Of a stretch of DNA of 64,000 bases, positions 46,001 to 57,116 are shown one piece after another. The stretch is from Rhipicephalus microplus (taxonomy: Eukaryota; Arthropoda; Arachnida; Ixodida; Ixodidae): the NCBI RefSeq assembly GCF_043290135.1, contig NC_134702.1, forward strand, positions 195,642,491 through 195,706,490, read 5' to 3'. The translations under genes were made by a program, and so were the position numbers. Numbering within the stretch: position 1 is the stretch's first letter; every line of letters starts with the position of its first letter. The notes beneath the pieces are model-generated. The model saw only the letters and a list, made by a program, of their open reading frames with translations. It was not told the DNA's origin and made no database searches.

Positions 46001-48344
46001 GCACTGCATATGAGGTAGCACGCAGAATCTGAATCGAAGTTAGAAAAGGTTGAAAGTTGCCAGCCTAAGAACTCGCTAGAAAATTCTGTATAGCTACACT
46101 ACAACAGCTGTGCAGCTTACTTACGCCAAGTAAACTAAATTCACGGCGCCAAAGTGAGATTTGCTATCCACGTTTATATAACCCTATATATATCAAATTT
46201 CGGAAAGGAAAGTGTTGTAGATCCTAGTAATATACACCTTCAAATACTGCTCTCTTGTGTAATGGAGCTTCTTCAAACTGTGTGTTCTCATGAGAGCAAT
46301 TAGTGTTAATGTATGTTCCTTTGCTAATTGTGTTGGCTTCGCTAGCATTCACATTGTCTTATTTTCCATTGCAGAAGCTTTGAGGCACAAACTACACATG
46401 ATATCCACAATTTTTTTTCATAGATTACTCTCAAACTATCATCACTATTGCAAGTTCCTCAGTATCTGTTCAGAAAGTAACCTAATTGTCAACGGAAAAA
46501 TAAAAATACGAAAGGAATCAGCGCTGCTATATGCCTATGTTTTCGTGTATGACGTCAGAACACCGACGACTGAAAGCCTGTTCTTCAGCCCATGCATGTA
46601 TAAGAATGCGTCAGCAAGATTTGAGACCACCTCAAGCTACTCCTAATGGGGGAGGGGAAGAGGGTAGGAGTCTGAACGCAGCCACCTCGAGAACTTAGTG
46701 GGGCAAGTCCGCGCTTGAACATAGACGAGGAACAGTGCCCACTCACCGTCCATCAGGATTTGGCTGGCACCCGTGTTTATGACCCGTAACGACACGTGTT
46801 GTGGCATTGGGTCGTGGGCTCCTCGGTGACTAAGAGACGTGGCTCCGATTATCCCGAGCTCACATACGTAAGCGGGCCACTTCAGGCGCACGTGTCGGGA
46901 TTCGGTTCCGTGACGACGGCTCCACGGCGAAGCGGCGACTCGCTATGCATTACTGCCTTGGTTATGGTGGCTTCTCCAGCTGCATCACTGGCAGTGGCCG
47001 TGCTCGCTTGAGGGAGAATTCGCAGCTCCTTGTTTATCTGGGGACATCTTTGTCTGTACGCATACGACACGCCTAACCCTCAATTTCTAGGCAACCATAA
47101 CATCTATATATCTGTCATTTCGCAGAAGCGTGTAATAGCATTAGGTAAACTCAGGCAAACTATTAAGGAATGCTAACGTACTGCTGCGTATCACGAAAGT
47201 TGTGCACACTGAAATGTTGAGTGCAACTGAAACTTTTGGACAACACCCTTTCGTGTGCCCTTGTAACGTCAATCTTTTGTCGTGTGCAGGAAGCGAAGAA
47301 GCAAGCCCGACCATATACTCCGCTATTGTGGCTGGCCGCAAGAAGAAAACATTTCGCAATAGGAATCACTGATCCAAGATGCGTGCATAGTTTGCTGAAA
47401 CCAAAATAAAAAAAAGGTAAATTGTCCACAAACTTGCATAAACCTTAAATTGTGTAGAGAAAGTATGTGGGTGTCATTTAAAACACCAGGTGAACACGCA
47501 TACGTGTGAATGGCAGCAGTTATACTTTTCTATTTGTCGGTTAAAGTCTTTTATCATGGCCATATAAAACAAGTTGCACCGTAACAAAAAGAGAAAAAAG
47601 AGATACTTTGCTCTGATACAAGGCAAATAACTTTCAAGATTTGTTGAAAAAGGAAGCCATCTTCCGTCCGACCACACTCTCGTGGCTGAATAACCTTTGA
47701 TTACGCTGTCTTGCTCGCAAGTTTTGTTTCTAATTCGTACTAGCCAGAGCAGCAGTTTCACTGTGTTGCACCAGTGCTCATTTAAACACAGATATTTACA
47801 CAGACATGAAAGTATGACATAGTGCTGCATCTAGCCAACGTACAGTCTTTATTGCCACAAGTATGGCCTCATTTCAAGTTCTGTTGTGTCGAGGCGATTG
47901 AATTATCCCTTACGAAAATTTTTATTAAAAAAAAACCAAAGACAAGGTATTGAGCGATGAGAATAGTTGGCATTCAAAATACATGAAGGTTGAATTTAAA
48001 AAATTGTTGAGGAAGTTGTTGAGTGGTATTGAAAATTGGCCCACAACTTTTAATTCAAAAGTCATCAATGAACTCGATATAGATTTATAATTGAGATAAA
48101 ATGAAATGGTGATGGAAAATACTTTGTGGATCAGTTGAAGTAGCACTAAGGCACTTGTTGACAAGTATAGTGAAAATTGGCCCATTACTTTCAATTGAAA
48201 AGCCGTTGCGGAAAAAGAAGCGTTGTTTTACTCATTCGACAGCGGTTTCTCGCCGATTTGCGATGGATATTATAACTATAGGTAATCAAAAAGCCATTGG
48301 TATCATATTCGTTTAAATCTGCGAGATGACCATGCAAACCAAAC
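43011..48344. other. Long non-coding interval
   Basis: No recognised gene. It contains a GC-richer block at 46640-47030 with open frames on both strands but no known domain, a G10 run near 45102, and a weak repeat pair with GAAAATTGGCCCA at 48031 and 48172. Confidence 0.45.
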
Positions 48345-48425
48345 TCAGCACTGGATTCGAACTCGGGACCGCATGCACACGAAGCAGACATCTTACTCAT
48401 TGCACCGCAGCGCCAGCGCGCGAAT
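48345..48425 (-). mobile_element. tRNA-derived SINE head
   Basis: On the minus strand, GCAATGAGTAAGATGTCTGC lies in the A-box region and GAGTTCGAATCC gives a B box close to the GWTCRANNC consensus. The spacing fits a tRNA-like head. No CCA end or clean cloverleaf is evident. The head differs from Ruka, so it may be another SINE family or a tRNA pseudogene. Confidence 0.5.
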
Positions 48426-49789
48426 ACGAGTTTTTTTGCGGATATAATATCTACCAAATGGCTTTTAGCAAACCGTTAGTGAAACTTTGAACTCGATTGG
48501 TGCCATTAGCATTTATTTGCACATGCATTTGTTCCGCGATTAGTTTGTAGGGCCTAATGAACTCGAAACAACCACGGTGAGCACTTTCGGCTCTGTCATC
48601 GGTTTCTAGTGCACCATTCTGCAAGGACAATTAACTTGTGTTTGTGCGTCGTTTTAGTGCTTCACCGTGCATTGCGTGTTTCGCTCATTAAAATTTGCGG
48701 ATACCAGCGCAACGAAGCAGTTTTCGGCTGTCGAAACTTACGTATGTTTCTCAAAGGTGCGTGTGCAGTGAGCAATTTCGCTTATTTGTGTCGTGAGGTA
48801 CACACGTACGCGTGTTATTGACAACAGTCTATTCTGAGCTGTTTGAAGACAATGCGCTTTCGCACGTTAGCATTGCATTGGTATTTTGGCGTGCCTACGC
48901 TAACAATTTCATTTCCTACGCGCGAACTTCCGCGAGCTGAACGCTGGGGCAGCAGCGCCTTTTTAGCATTTCATCGACTACTTATTTCCGCATGTAGAAT
49001 TCAGCGCATTATTTAGCAATATAGATTGCTTTTTACAAATTTTCAGTCTTTAATTGATGTAATTTATGTGGAGTGGCTACTCTTACTTTTATTCAGCATC
49101 ACACCGCTGTTAAAGTGAATGCTGAAACGCGCGCTAAGGTCATGTAGGACATACACAAATTCCTGACAGACAGGTATACGTCTCCCTCCAAATAAATATT
49201 ACACATCTCTTTCGCAAAGGTCCGGTTGCAGCTTAGTTGAAAAAATGGTGCAGAAATAACCTCAAAATCTTTATTGTTACTTCACGCAGTTGTGTTTTAG
49301 AAAATGGGCATATTCATAGCTAGTACATTATCTCCCCTGCAGTACACTGGTTGTTTGGTCGTGGTTTAATGTTAAAAATCCACGCTGGAATATGAGAAGT
49401 GTATCTAATATCCAAAAAAGTGAGCAAATGTCGGTGGCATACGCTCTCCTGTTGACTTCTGCACCTGACTTCTGACTTCTGCGTACTTGATTTTCTAGTT
49501 CATCCTCAAATAACGCAACCACTAGTGAAACAAGTCTCAACCGATTTTCAACTTTGCTCTTTTTCTGTCTCACTGCCTTCCGTTTATTTTTTTCTTACCA
49601 TGCTTTCCTAAAATCATTAGTTCGGCTTGTTTTGTAGAACACGAGCATCAACATACAGGCCAGTGTTTCAGTACTGCCGCGAACTTGAAACTTAGCTTCC
49701 GTGTTTATTGCCTCTGTTTCCTTTTTCTTTTCCCCATCCTTCACGCACGTGCGCCGGAGAACATGAGTGGGCGGGCGTCTCGATTTTAA
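48426..49789. other. Non-coding interval
   Basis: AT-rich, nothing recognised. Confidence 0.45.
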
Positions 49790-50140
49790 TTACGATATAT
49801 TGCTTACAAAATATTTCGTCCATAGTTTTTTCATATAATTGACACAATAAAGTTTTATTGCAAAGTGCTCAACAGAAATATTGTTTGCGAAATATTTCGT
49901 CCATAGTTTTTTGATAGGAATGACACAATAAGATTTGTATTGCAAGGTGCTCAGCAGAAATTTTGTTAACAGAATATTTCGTCGATGCTTTTTATAGATA
50001 TGATACAATAACATATCTATTTTAAAGTGCTACACATAAATATTGTGTCAAATACTTCCTTAATGGTATTTAAATAGAAATGAGCCTGAGACTATTTTAA
50101 TGCAAAATTCTCAACAGAAATATTGTTGACGAAGTATTGA
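49790..50140. repeat. Minisatellite of about 80-82 bp, 4+ copies
   Basis: AATATTTCGTC (or its decayed form) recurs near 49809, 49891, 49973, 50050 and 50131. Each unit also carries ACACAATAA and GTGCTCAACAGAAATATTG phrases. The first two units are most alike and divergence grows rightward. Confidence 0.85.
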
Positions 50141-50306
50141 AGCAAGTAAATGACTATTGCGAAGCCATTGATAATCAATAGAGTCAATCATTTTATCACA
50201 TTCTGAGAATAGAATGTCAAGAGTCATTTTCTTAAGGGACAGGGCAAACTCTAAGGCATGCAAAAGTTTTGATGATGTGTAGCTTCCGTGAGAGATAGAC
50301 ATGCGT

Positions 50307-50326
50307 AATCGGATACGTAAAGCGCC
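50307..50326 (+). repeat. Target-site duplication of the SINE at 50327-50506 (left)
   Basis: AATCGGATACGTAAAGCGCC is matched by AATCGGATACGGAAGGCGCT at 50507-50526 (17 of 20 positions). The repeats flank the SINE on both sides. Confidence 0.8.
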
Positions 50327-50506
50327 AAATCCCGGCAGCGGCGGCTGCGTTTCCGATGGAGGCGGAAATGCTGTAGGCCCGTGTGCTCAGATTTGGGTGC
50401 ACGTTAAAGAACCCCAGGTGGTCGAAATTTCCGGAGCCGTACACTACGGCGTCTCTCATAATCATGTGGTGGTTTTGGGACGTTAAACCTCACATATCAA
50501 TCAATC
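50327..50506 (+). mobile_element. Ruka-type SINE, 5'-truncated, with long target duplication
   Basis: The body starts inside the head/body junction (CCCGGCAGCGGCGGCTGCGT) and runs to the CAATCAATC tail. The flanking ~20-bp direct repeats show insertion by LINE-type target-primed copying. The missing A and B boxes mean this copy could not be transcribed by Pol III on its own. Confidence 0.88.
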
Positions 50507-50526
50507 AATCGGATACGGAAGGCGCT

Positions 50527-51182
50527 GGGGTCAGATGCGCAGACACAAATGTTTTTACTGCAAGCCGGAAATGCCAATTGCCTCAAGATAAAGAAGAACG
50601 CCTGAGCACACTGAAACATTGCGGTACCACGACCGCTGCACTGAAAAACCGTGGCACCCTGTTGATATGCGGAGAAGGTTTCCAGAAGTCTCCATGAGTC
50701 GAAAAGCCTTCAAACCTTTGATCCTGGCCTCGTGTCGAAATATAATTCACACAACTTTACAAAATGAATGATGATGAGTAGACAAAGCATGGTCCTTTGA
50801 TCCACAGTGCCCACTTTGAAGTGCCGAATAGTATAGGTGTTCGTGCTTGCATTTTACTTGTGCTGTTCTCTCACGCTACTGCTTAATATAAACCTAGTAT
50901 TAAATATTTTTTGTGCGGGTCTCACATCTACGAATTTCACTGTGATGGACCGGGGCGTGGACGGACAAGCCTCAACTATTAAGGTGTATTGCCCCTAAAC
51001 AAAAAAAAAAAGATGTCCTACCTAGTAAGCTCATCTCCCGTGACTCCACAGCACTATTGTCTTCGGCAAGATGTTGAAAGCAAGAAAGTAATACTCAAGA
51101 AAGAGCTGTTTGTAATCGTTCATGCACTGATTGATTATGCGATTAAGCCTTCTTTTGGCAACTTGATGCGACACACTACGCC
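50527..51182. other. Spacer between two SINEs
   Basis: No gene recognised. An A-run at about 51000-51011 lies in it. Confidence 0.5.
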
Positions 51183-51421
51183 CCGCCGCGGTGGTCTAGT
51201 GGCTAAGGTACTCGGCTGCTGACCCGCAGGTCGCGGGTTCGATTCCCGGCTGCGGCGGCTGCATTTCCGATGGAGGCGGAAATGTTGTAGGCCCGTGTAC
51301 TCAGATTTGGGTGCACGTTAAAGAACCCCAGGTGGTCAAAATTTCCGGAGCCCTCCACTACGGCGTCTCTCATAATCAGAAGTGGTTTTGGGACGTTAAA
51401 CCCCACAAATCAATCAATCAA
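51183..51421 (+). mobile_element. Ruka-type SINE, full length
   Basis: The best copy in the window. The head starts CCGCCGCGGTGGTCTAGTGG, with A box TGGTCTAGTGG and B box GGTTCGATTCC, both fitting the Pol III consensus, and the head ends can pair as an acceptor stem. The body contains GTGCACGTTAAAGAACCCC and GGTTTTGGGACGTTAAACCC and ends in AATCAATCAATCA. The head is a promoter, not a working tRNA: the anticodon stem-loop is irregular. Confidence 0.9.
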
Positions 51422-51504
51422 ATGTTGGCTAACTTGCGGTAATGGCTCACAAACGCCTTATATGCAAGGAGTGTAGAGAAGCGTTAGCGTAGACATCCAT
51501 CATC

Positions 51505-51509
51505 TTCAC

Positions 51510-51541
<32 letters not shown>

Positions 51542-51905
51542 GCCTTACTACGTCCACTGCAGGACAAAGGCCACTCTCATGTTCCGCCAGTTAACCCGGT
51601 CCTGTGGTTGCTGCTGCCAATTTATACCCGCAAGCTTCTTAATCTCATCTGCCCACCTAACCTTCTGTCTCCCCCTAACCCGCTTGCCTTCTCTGGGAAT
51701 CCAATTAGTTACCTTTATTGATCAGTGGTTATCCTGTCTACGCACTACATGCCCGGCCCATGTCCATTTCTTCATTTTATTTCAGCTATGATATCCTTAA
51801 CCCCCGTTTGTTCCCTAATCCACTCTGCTCTCTTTTTGTCTGTTAAGGTTACACCTACCATTTTTCTTTCCATTGCTCGCTGCGTCGTCCTCAATTTAAG
51901 ACCTC
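51505..51905 (-). pseudogene. RTE-type LINE, 5'-truncated C-terminus with (GAT)n tail
   Basis: Read on the minus strand: 'RTTQRAMERKMVGVTL', then a frameshift, then 'WAGHVVRRQDN', 'NWIPREGKRVRGRQKVRW' and 'DRVNWRNMR', ending 'VLQWT' and stops. A GAT-repeat tail follows (ATC repeats at 51507-51541 on the plus strand). This is the C-terminal region and 3' end seen in RTE-like endonuclease-RT elements. At least one frameshift and one stop make it dead. Confidence 0.8.
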
Positions 51906-53009
51906 CACCAAGACATCCTTATTCCCTGTGAAGACGAGTGAATATTACTTCTGCTCTCCAGAACTGACACTTAATGGAAGCTCTACATGGTTGCTCGCAA
52001 CGCGCGACGTCGCAGTAGAACGAGCCACATTTCAAGCACATCCGACTGCATTCCCTACAACCAACACCTAGTCTCTAAATTCCTCCTGAACCTCACTTTG
52101 GGGACGCTGGGTTACTGTGCAGGCTATCCTTGGGGGTCGAATTCGGTTATGCGTACGTCTTTTGGATAGAGTTTACGACACTGCAAATGAGAACGCTGAG
52201 GCAGTAAGAAAACAATGTAGCGTATTCGCTGCGGATTCCCACCATACTGTTTGCAGACGTAATCAATTCGGGGTCATTCTAAGCCTAACGTAGCAGTCGG
52301 TTTCACTGCGATAGCCTTAAGGAGCTCGTGTCGCGGAAAACATGCCGCCAGCGGCGGCCCCATTGGTGGTGAGCGAAAAATTGCCTGTGCGTGTGTGACC
52401 AAAAAATGATATTACCGCAATAGCCACGGGAAGCCACTACTTGTCCACGCGTCCACGCGCTATCACGCTGCAAAAACCATGCATTTGAAGAAAAAAGCGC
52501 TCAAGGTCACGAGGCGTGGTAGTTTTTTTGCCCCGCTACCGCTCCCTGCTTAGCTACCAGTGCTCTAGTCGGGACGAGAGAAGAGATAATGTAATTGCAG
52601 CATGCGACAAACCTTTGTAACTCCACTCGCTCTGGACGGATTCTTAAAATTTTTGCGGCGTTGAATTCTTGAGGCAATAAGCTTTTCCAGTGAATTATTA
52701 CCATGGTTACTTGAAAAAGCGTTGCGAGCCCCCTTAGCACATTTTGTACAACCGTTGTCATGATGAAAACGAGCCCATTCAGCGATAATAGCGCGTGCTG
52801 GTCTGATCTATCCTGTGCGTGTTTGTGTGCGTGCATGAGTATCTAACAAAACATAATAATAAGTGTGCACTTAGCGGTTTAAGGGTGCGCTAGGACCAGA
52901 TTTCGCTATTGTGTTCAACTCATAAAGGCGAAGCTTAAGGGTCCGCCAATTATTTGTGACCGTCATACATGTATTTGAAAGAATTGTGCTGATTTAATCG
53001 ATTGGAAAC
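51906..53009. other. Non-coding interval
   Basis: No recognised gene. An antisense frame at 52507-52836 (109 codons) has no known motif. Confidence 0.45.
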
Positions 53010-53013
53010 AGTG
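53010..53013 (+). repeat. Target-site duplication AGTG, left
   Basis: AGTG here and at 57258-57261 directly flanks the two LTRs. Confidence 0.8.
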
Positions 53014-53153
53014 TGTCGGAGCTAACACGGGAAAGATCCAGTCCTGACAGCGTTAAGGTTTCGAACTGATTTTTTTATTATCGCGCTGCACCCGCCGCGC
53101 GGCCCAAATGCCAACATCTTCTTCCTTGACGAGCGGCGCATTGAGGCACTACA
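53014..53153 (-). repeat. 3' LTR of the CsRn1-type element
   Basis: 140 bp. On the minus strand it begins TGTAGTGCCTC and ends CTCCGACA. It differs from the partner LTR by about 14 substitutions and one T indel. Confidence 0.88.
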
Positions 53154-53168
53154 GGGCTCCCCCCCCGT
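53154..53168 (-). promoter_or_regulatory. Polypurine tract
   Basis: ACGGGGGGGGAGCCC on the minus strand abuts the 3' LTR, where the plus-strand DNA primer is expected. Confidence 0.75.
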
Positions 53169-53237
53169 AGAGCGAGAGCCGTAGGAATCACCAGAGGAGT
53201 TGCCCAGTGGATATGCTTGGATGTTGGCATTTGGACT

Positions 53238-53600
53238 TTAGAGTCGATCAGCAGCCACGACGTCTTCACGGCCATTGATGTTCAGCGTGAACGTCTTAGG
53301 TGTACGATGGTGTACGCGGAATGGGCCATCATAGGCTGGTGTTAGTGGTGGCCGTATTTGGTCACGCCAAACGAAGACGTGACTGCAGTCAAGCAGATCC
53401 TGACTGACGAAGACAGACTGGGGGTGTCGGTCGGCAAGAATCACAGGAGCAAGGTCCCGAAACGTGGTGCGCAGCTCTCGAATGTACGTGGAGGCGTGAT
53501 GAGTGGAGGGTGGCGATGATGGCTCGAAGAATTTTCCTGGAAGACGCAGGGAAATGCCATATACTAGTTCGGCTGATGAGCAGCCGAGATCTACTTTCAA
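53238..53600 (-). pseudogene. CsRn1-type integrase C-terminus
   Basis: A 120-codon frame begins inside the integrase tail ('SSAELVYGISLRLPGKFF'). It continues to 'FVWRDQIRPPLTPAYDGPFRV' (the GPY/F-type module that contacts DNA or particle proteins) and ends at 'VAADRL' and a stop. It is shifted relative to the upstream integrase core, so a frameshift lies near 53600. Confidence 0.8.
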
Positions 53601-54909
53601 TGCTGATCGAATGCTCAGAAGTATGAAGGGGGGGTGGTCGAGCCAACGTTCCCTTGGCTGGTGAGCAGTGAGGGCAGCTAGCTTTCAGTTGTCGATGAAG
53701 CCGTTCGACCATGCCATTGGCGGAAGGATGGTAGGCAGTTGTGTGGATGTGTCGAATGCCCAGGATATTGGCAAGTGCGGTGAAAAGGGCCGATTGAAAC
53801 TGACGACAGCGATCAGTGGTGACGACAGAAGGGCATCCAAAGCGCGACACCCAGCCGTTTGTGAAAGCCTTGGCAACTGTTGGTGCTGTAATGTCGGAAA
53901 TGGTAAACGCTTCCAGCCATCTGGTCAAGGGATCCACACATGTCAGCAGGTAACAGGCTCCTTGCGATGACGGAAGAGGACTGACGATGTCGAGATGGAC
54001 GTGAGAAAACCTTGCGTCTGGAGGCCGAAACGGGGATGTTGCCGTGACAGTGTGACGGTGAACTTTAACGCACTGGCACTCAAGGCAGTTTCGCGCCCAG
54101 CGTCGGACATCAGCACTGATGCTTGGCCAAAGGAAACGAGATGTGACTAGCTTCTGGGTCGCACGAATACCAGGATGACTCATGCTGTGCAATTGATCGA
54201 AAATTGCACGACGAAAAGCTGAAGGCACGAAGGGCCGAGGGACATCAGTAGACGTTTCGCACATTATTAATGAGGTAGAAAATGGAGGCGGGCACTCCGT
54301 GAACAATAGAGACGTGGATGAAGATCGAAGACGACGCAGCTCAGGATCGTTGCTTTGGGCAGCTGCTAGCTCTTCCATGTCTAGTGGTGGCTGGGTCGAC
54401 AAGGCATCGATGCGGGATAGTGCATCAGCAGCAGCATTTTCCGGGCCATGTACGTGTCTGAGATCCATAGTGAACTCGGAAATAAAGCATAGTTGACGGA
54501 TCTCCCGTGCAGTATAATTGCTGTGATTGCGATGGAAGGCAAACGTCAGGGGCTTGTGGTCTCTAACGTCGTAAAAGTCTCGGCCCTCCAATAAATGAAG
54601 AAAATGATTGATGGCGAGGTATACCGCGAGGAGTTCTCGGGCAAATGTACTGTATTTTGTCTCTGGTGGCTTCAGTTTTTGCGAGAAAAACCCATGGGGC
54701 TGCCAACCGGATAAGTGCTGCTCGAGAACGGCGCAAACTGCCACGCTTGATGCATCGGTGATGAGACAAATTGGGGCATCAAGGACGGGATGTATGAGCA
54801 TAGTAGCGTCTGCCAGAGCCTTCTTGGCAGTGCCGAAGGCAGATGCAGCGTCCTCGGGCCACTCCAGTGGCGCAGCCGGGTCTTTCTTTTTAGCCAATAG
54901 GTCGGTCAA
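53389..54909 (-). pseudogene. CsRn1-type RNase H and integrase core
   Basis: The longest surviving pol frame, 506 codons. RNase H shows 'LITDASSVAVCAVL', 'STFARELLAVYLA' and 'VRDHKPLTFAF', so the acidic residues are kept. Integrase shows the zinc-binding H-X3-H and C-X2-C ('LHSMSHPG', 'CLECQC'), then 'HLDIVSPLP' and 'VTTDRCRQFQSAL' (the usual TDRG has become TDRC), and the glutamate in 'NGMVERLHRQ'. After about 53600 the frame reads a shadow sequence because of a frameshift. Upstream, the frame change near 54890-54909 separates it from the RT. Confidence 0.88.
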
Positions 54910-55102
54910 GGGCTTTATGAATGTGGCGCACTTTAAGAAAGCGGCAATGGAACTTTAGTAGGCCGAGAAATTCTCGGAGTTTCTTCAGTGAAGTCGGGGG
55001 TGGGAAGACTTGAATAGCCTTCACTTTGCTGGCGAGTGGTTGGATACCCTTAGGAGTGACAAGGTGGCCCAGGAACTCTATTGTAGATACGCCGAGAGGC
55101 AC
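54890..55102 (-). pseudogene. CsRn1-type RT, thumb/connection
   Basis: 'STIEFLGHLVTPKGIQPL' is the conserved FLGH region after the RT catalytic site. It is in a different frame from the preceding RT segment, with the shift near 55085-55100. The sequence continues into 'FLGLLKFHCRF' before another frame change into RNase H. Confidence 0.85.
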
Positions 55103-55788
55103 TTATTAGGATTAATTACGAGGCCGTAATCATCCAGGTGGTGGAACAGTGTGCGCAGATGGGCTTCATGCTCAGGGCCGGATGAGCTTGCAACAAGGAG
55201 GTCATCAAGGTAGGCAAATACGAAATCGAGACCTCGCGTGACCTTGTTGATAGTGCACTGAAAGGTCTGTGCAGAGTTGCGCAATCAAAAAGACATCCTC
55301 ACATATTCCAACAGACCGAATGAGGTGGTGATGGCCATCTTCGGAATGTCGGCGGGTTCTACAGGAATCTGATGGTAAGACTTCACTAAGTCAATCTTAG
55401 AGAAGATCGTGCACCCAGCCAAATTTGATGTGAAATCCTGTATGTGAGGAAGTGGATAGCGGTCTGGTAAGGTGTTGGCATTGAGACCGCGGTAATGCCC
55501 ACATGGTCTCCAGTCACCAGGATCTTTCTTCGGCACCATGTGGAGTGGCGACACCCAGTTGCTGGAGGAAGGCCGCACAATGCCGAGTTCAAGCATGTGC
55601 TCAAACTCACGGCGGGCGATGGCGAGGCGTTCTCCAGATAGTCGACGGGGTCGTGTATAAACGGGAGGTCCACTGGTCACAATGTGGTGAGTGATGGAAT
55701 GCTTCACTGGTGACTCTCTCGTGTGCGGCTTCGTGATGCTGGGAAAGTCGTCGAGTATTTTTGCATACTGCGAAGCAGGTTTGAGAGC
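55078..55788 (-). pseudogene. CsRn1-type reverse transcriptase
   Basis: The frame is open from 55788, broken by TGA at 55287-55285, and resumes in the same frame to 55078. Motifs in order: '[19 protein letters not shown]', '[14 protein letters not shown]' (motif A), a damaged 'RMSF-stop-LRNSAQTF' (motif B; normally MPFGLRNA, the glycine codon is now TGA), and 'FAYLDDLLVAS' with the catalytic YLDD intact. It would copy the element RNA. The motif B stop and the later frameshift inactivate it. Confidence 0.88.
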
Positions 55789-56160
55789 TCACAGTCCCGT
55801 TGGCGAGGAAGTACAGAGTACACCGTTGATGGAGAGGCGGGTGTTGAGATCAATGAGGCAATGAGCATGCATGCCCACAGCAAGGTTGAAAAAACTGAGG
55901 AAGTCAGCTCCAAGAACAGCTTGCGAGACGTCAGCGAGGATGAAAATTCAGCGGAACGTACGGCGTAGTCCAAGGTCAAGTGTAAGAGAGCGTTGGCCGT
56001 ATGTGCGAATGGCGGAATTTTTGATCGCTTGGAGTGGCCAGGTCTGTTCGTTGCGACGGCGATCTGCACACGAGGCCAGGATGACGCTAACCTGGGCTCC
56101 TGTGTCGACTAGGAAGCAAGCGCCTGTGATCTTATCAGAAACATGGAAAAGACGGCATGA
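55789..56160 (-). pseudogene. CsRn1-type aspartic protease
   Basis: Minus-strand reading gives 'RLFHVSDKITGACFLVDTGAQVSV', with the catalytic D-T-G near 56110, then 'ILADVSQAVLGADFL', the second conserved strand of retroviral-type proteases. It ends at TGA 55791-55789, only three residues after 'SSPTGL'. It would cut the Gag-Pol precursor. It is out of frame with the gag frame, which ends at 56187. Confidence 0.8.
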
Positions 56161-56186
56161 CTTTCAACCAGTACCACTTGCCGCCG

Positions 56187-57071
56187 TCAGTGGCCGGTCG
56201 TCGCATTTCCCGACCAGGAGCACGGGCGAGTGCACTTGCGAGCAGAGGCACCGAATCGGCGGTGGTACCAGCACACGGTTGAGGATGAAACGTGCCGCGG
56301 CGCGTCGGGTTGCCGAAGTTCCGAAAAACGTGGGGGCGTCGAGGAGCGACTGTGTATCTGGAACCTAGATGACGGTCGACGATGCGCAGGTACAAAGTCA
56401 TCGAGGCGCCTGACAAGGACGTCGTCCAAACGGTTCTCGATGCTCGTGAACGCCGGATCTGCAGTGGTGGCCGGTGGCAGTGTAGTAACGACGTTGAGGC
56501 TATGTGCCCGCGAGTAGTCCACCACTCGGTCAGCCATTTCAGCGAGTGTGTCTACTGGGACATCTCCTGTAGCTACGAGGACCGGGACCGTGCTCTGCGG
56601 TAAGCGCTGGAGGAACAACTCACGTAACAGCTTCTCCTCGTGAGGAGCGGAGGGGCCGCCAAAACGCTGGCGCATGCGTCGCAGGAGCTGTGATGGGCGA
56701 CGGTCACCAAGCTCTGTAGCCGTGATGAGCTGTTGGAGTCTGCTGTGTTCGGACTCAGACTTGCGGGAAATGATAGCTGCCTTCAACGTGTCGTAGGGAT
56801 GGCTCGGGTGCGGCGACTCTAAAATATCAGCTAAGTCGTCGGCTACGTCCGGAGGTAAGCAGGATACCAAATGCCAGTGCCTGGTCTGTTGGCTGGTGAT
56901 TTGCCATAGACGGAAGTGCGCCTCGACCTGCAGAAACCTTGTGCTGGGGCTGTTGGGCCAAAATGGTGGCAGGTTGACATTTTGAATCACAGCGACTGCA
57001 GCACCGCTAGGTCTGGCGTCTTCTTGGGCGTCAGGACCGGTAGGTTTGATGGCAGAGCCGGCGGGATCCAT
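56187..57071 (-). pseudogene. CsRn1-type gag with CHCC motif
   Basis: About 294 codons from ATG at 57071. The frame is also open upstream through the LTR, but the primer site lies there, so that ATG is chosen. 'NLPPFWPNSPSTRFLQVEAHF' and 'LPPDVADDLADIL' resemble the capsid N-terminus of CsRn1-type elements. The end carries C-X2-H-X9-C-X3-C ('CWYHRRFGASARKCTRPC'), an atypical knuckle. In relatives gag and pol are in one frame. Here gag stops at 56187 after a shift, so the copy is broken. Confidence 0.82.
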
Positions 57072-57101
57072 GCTGGATGATCGGGGCGGTGTGTTCTTTA
57101 T

Positions 57102-57111
57102 CGGGTCACCA
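57102..57111 (-). promoter_or_regulatory. Primer-binding site, tRNA-Trp type
   Basis: TGGTGACCCG on the minus strand, 5 bases inside the 5' LTR end, is close to the complement of the tRNA-Trp 3' end (...CGGGGTCACCA) with one C missing. tRNA-Trp priming is known for the CsRn1 clade. Confidence 0.65.
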
Positions 57112-57116
57112 ATAAC

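Noticed and set aside
49790..50140. CRISPR-like array
   Set aside because: Degenerate minisatellite without a constant repeat and variable spacer structure.
51183..51257. Possible tRNA gene
   Set aside because: The A and B boxes are good, but the anticodon stem-loop is irregular and the segment is joined to a SINE body and AATC tail shared with other copies.
51150..51435. Target duplication TTGGC-AACTTG around the SINE at 51183-51421
   Set aside because: The left copy is about 15 bases away from the SINE start and has an indel; not convincing.
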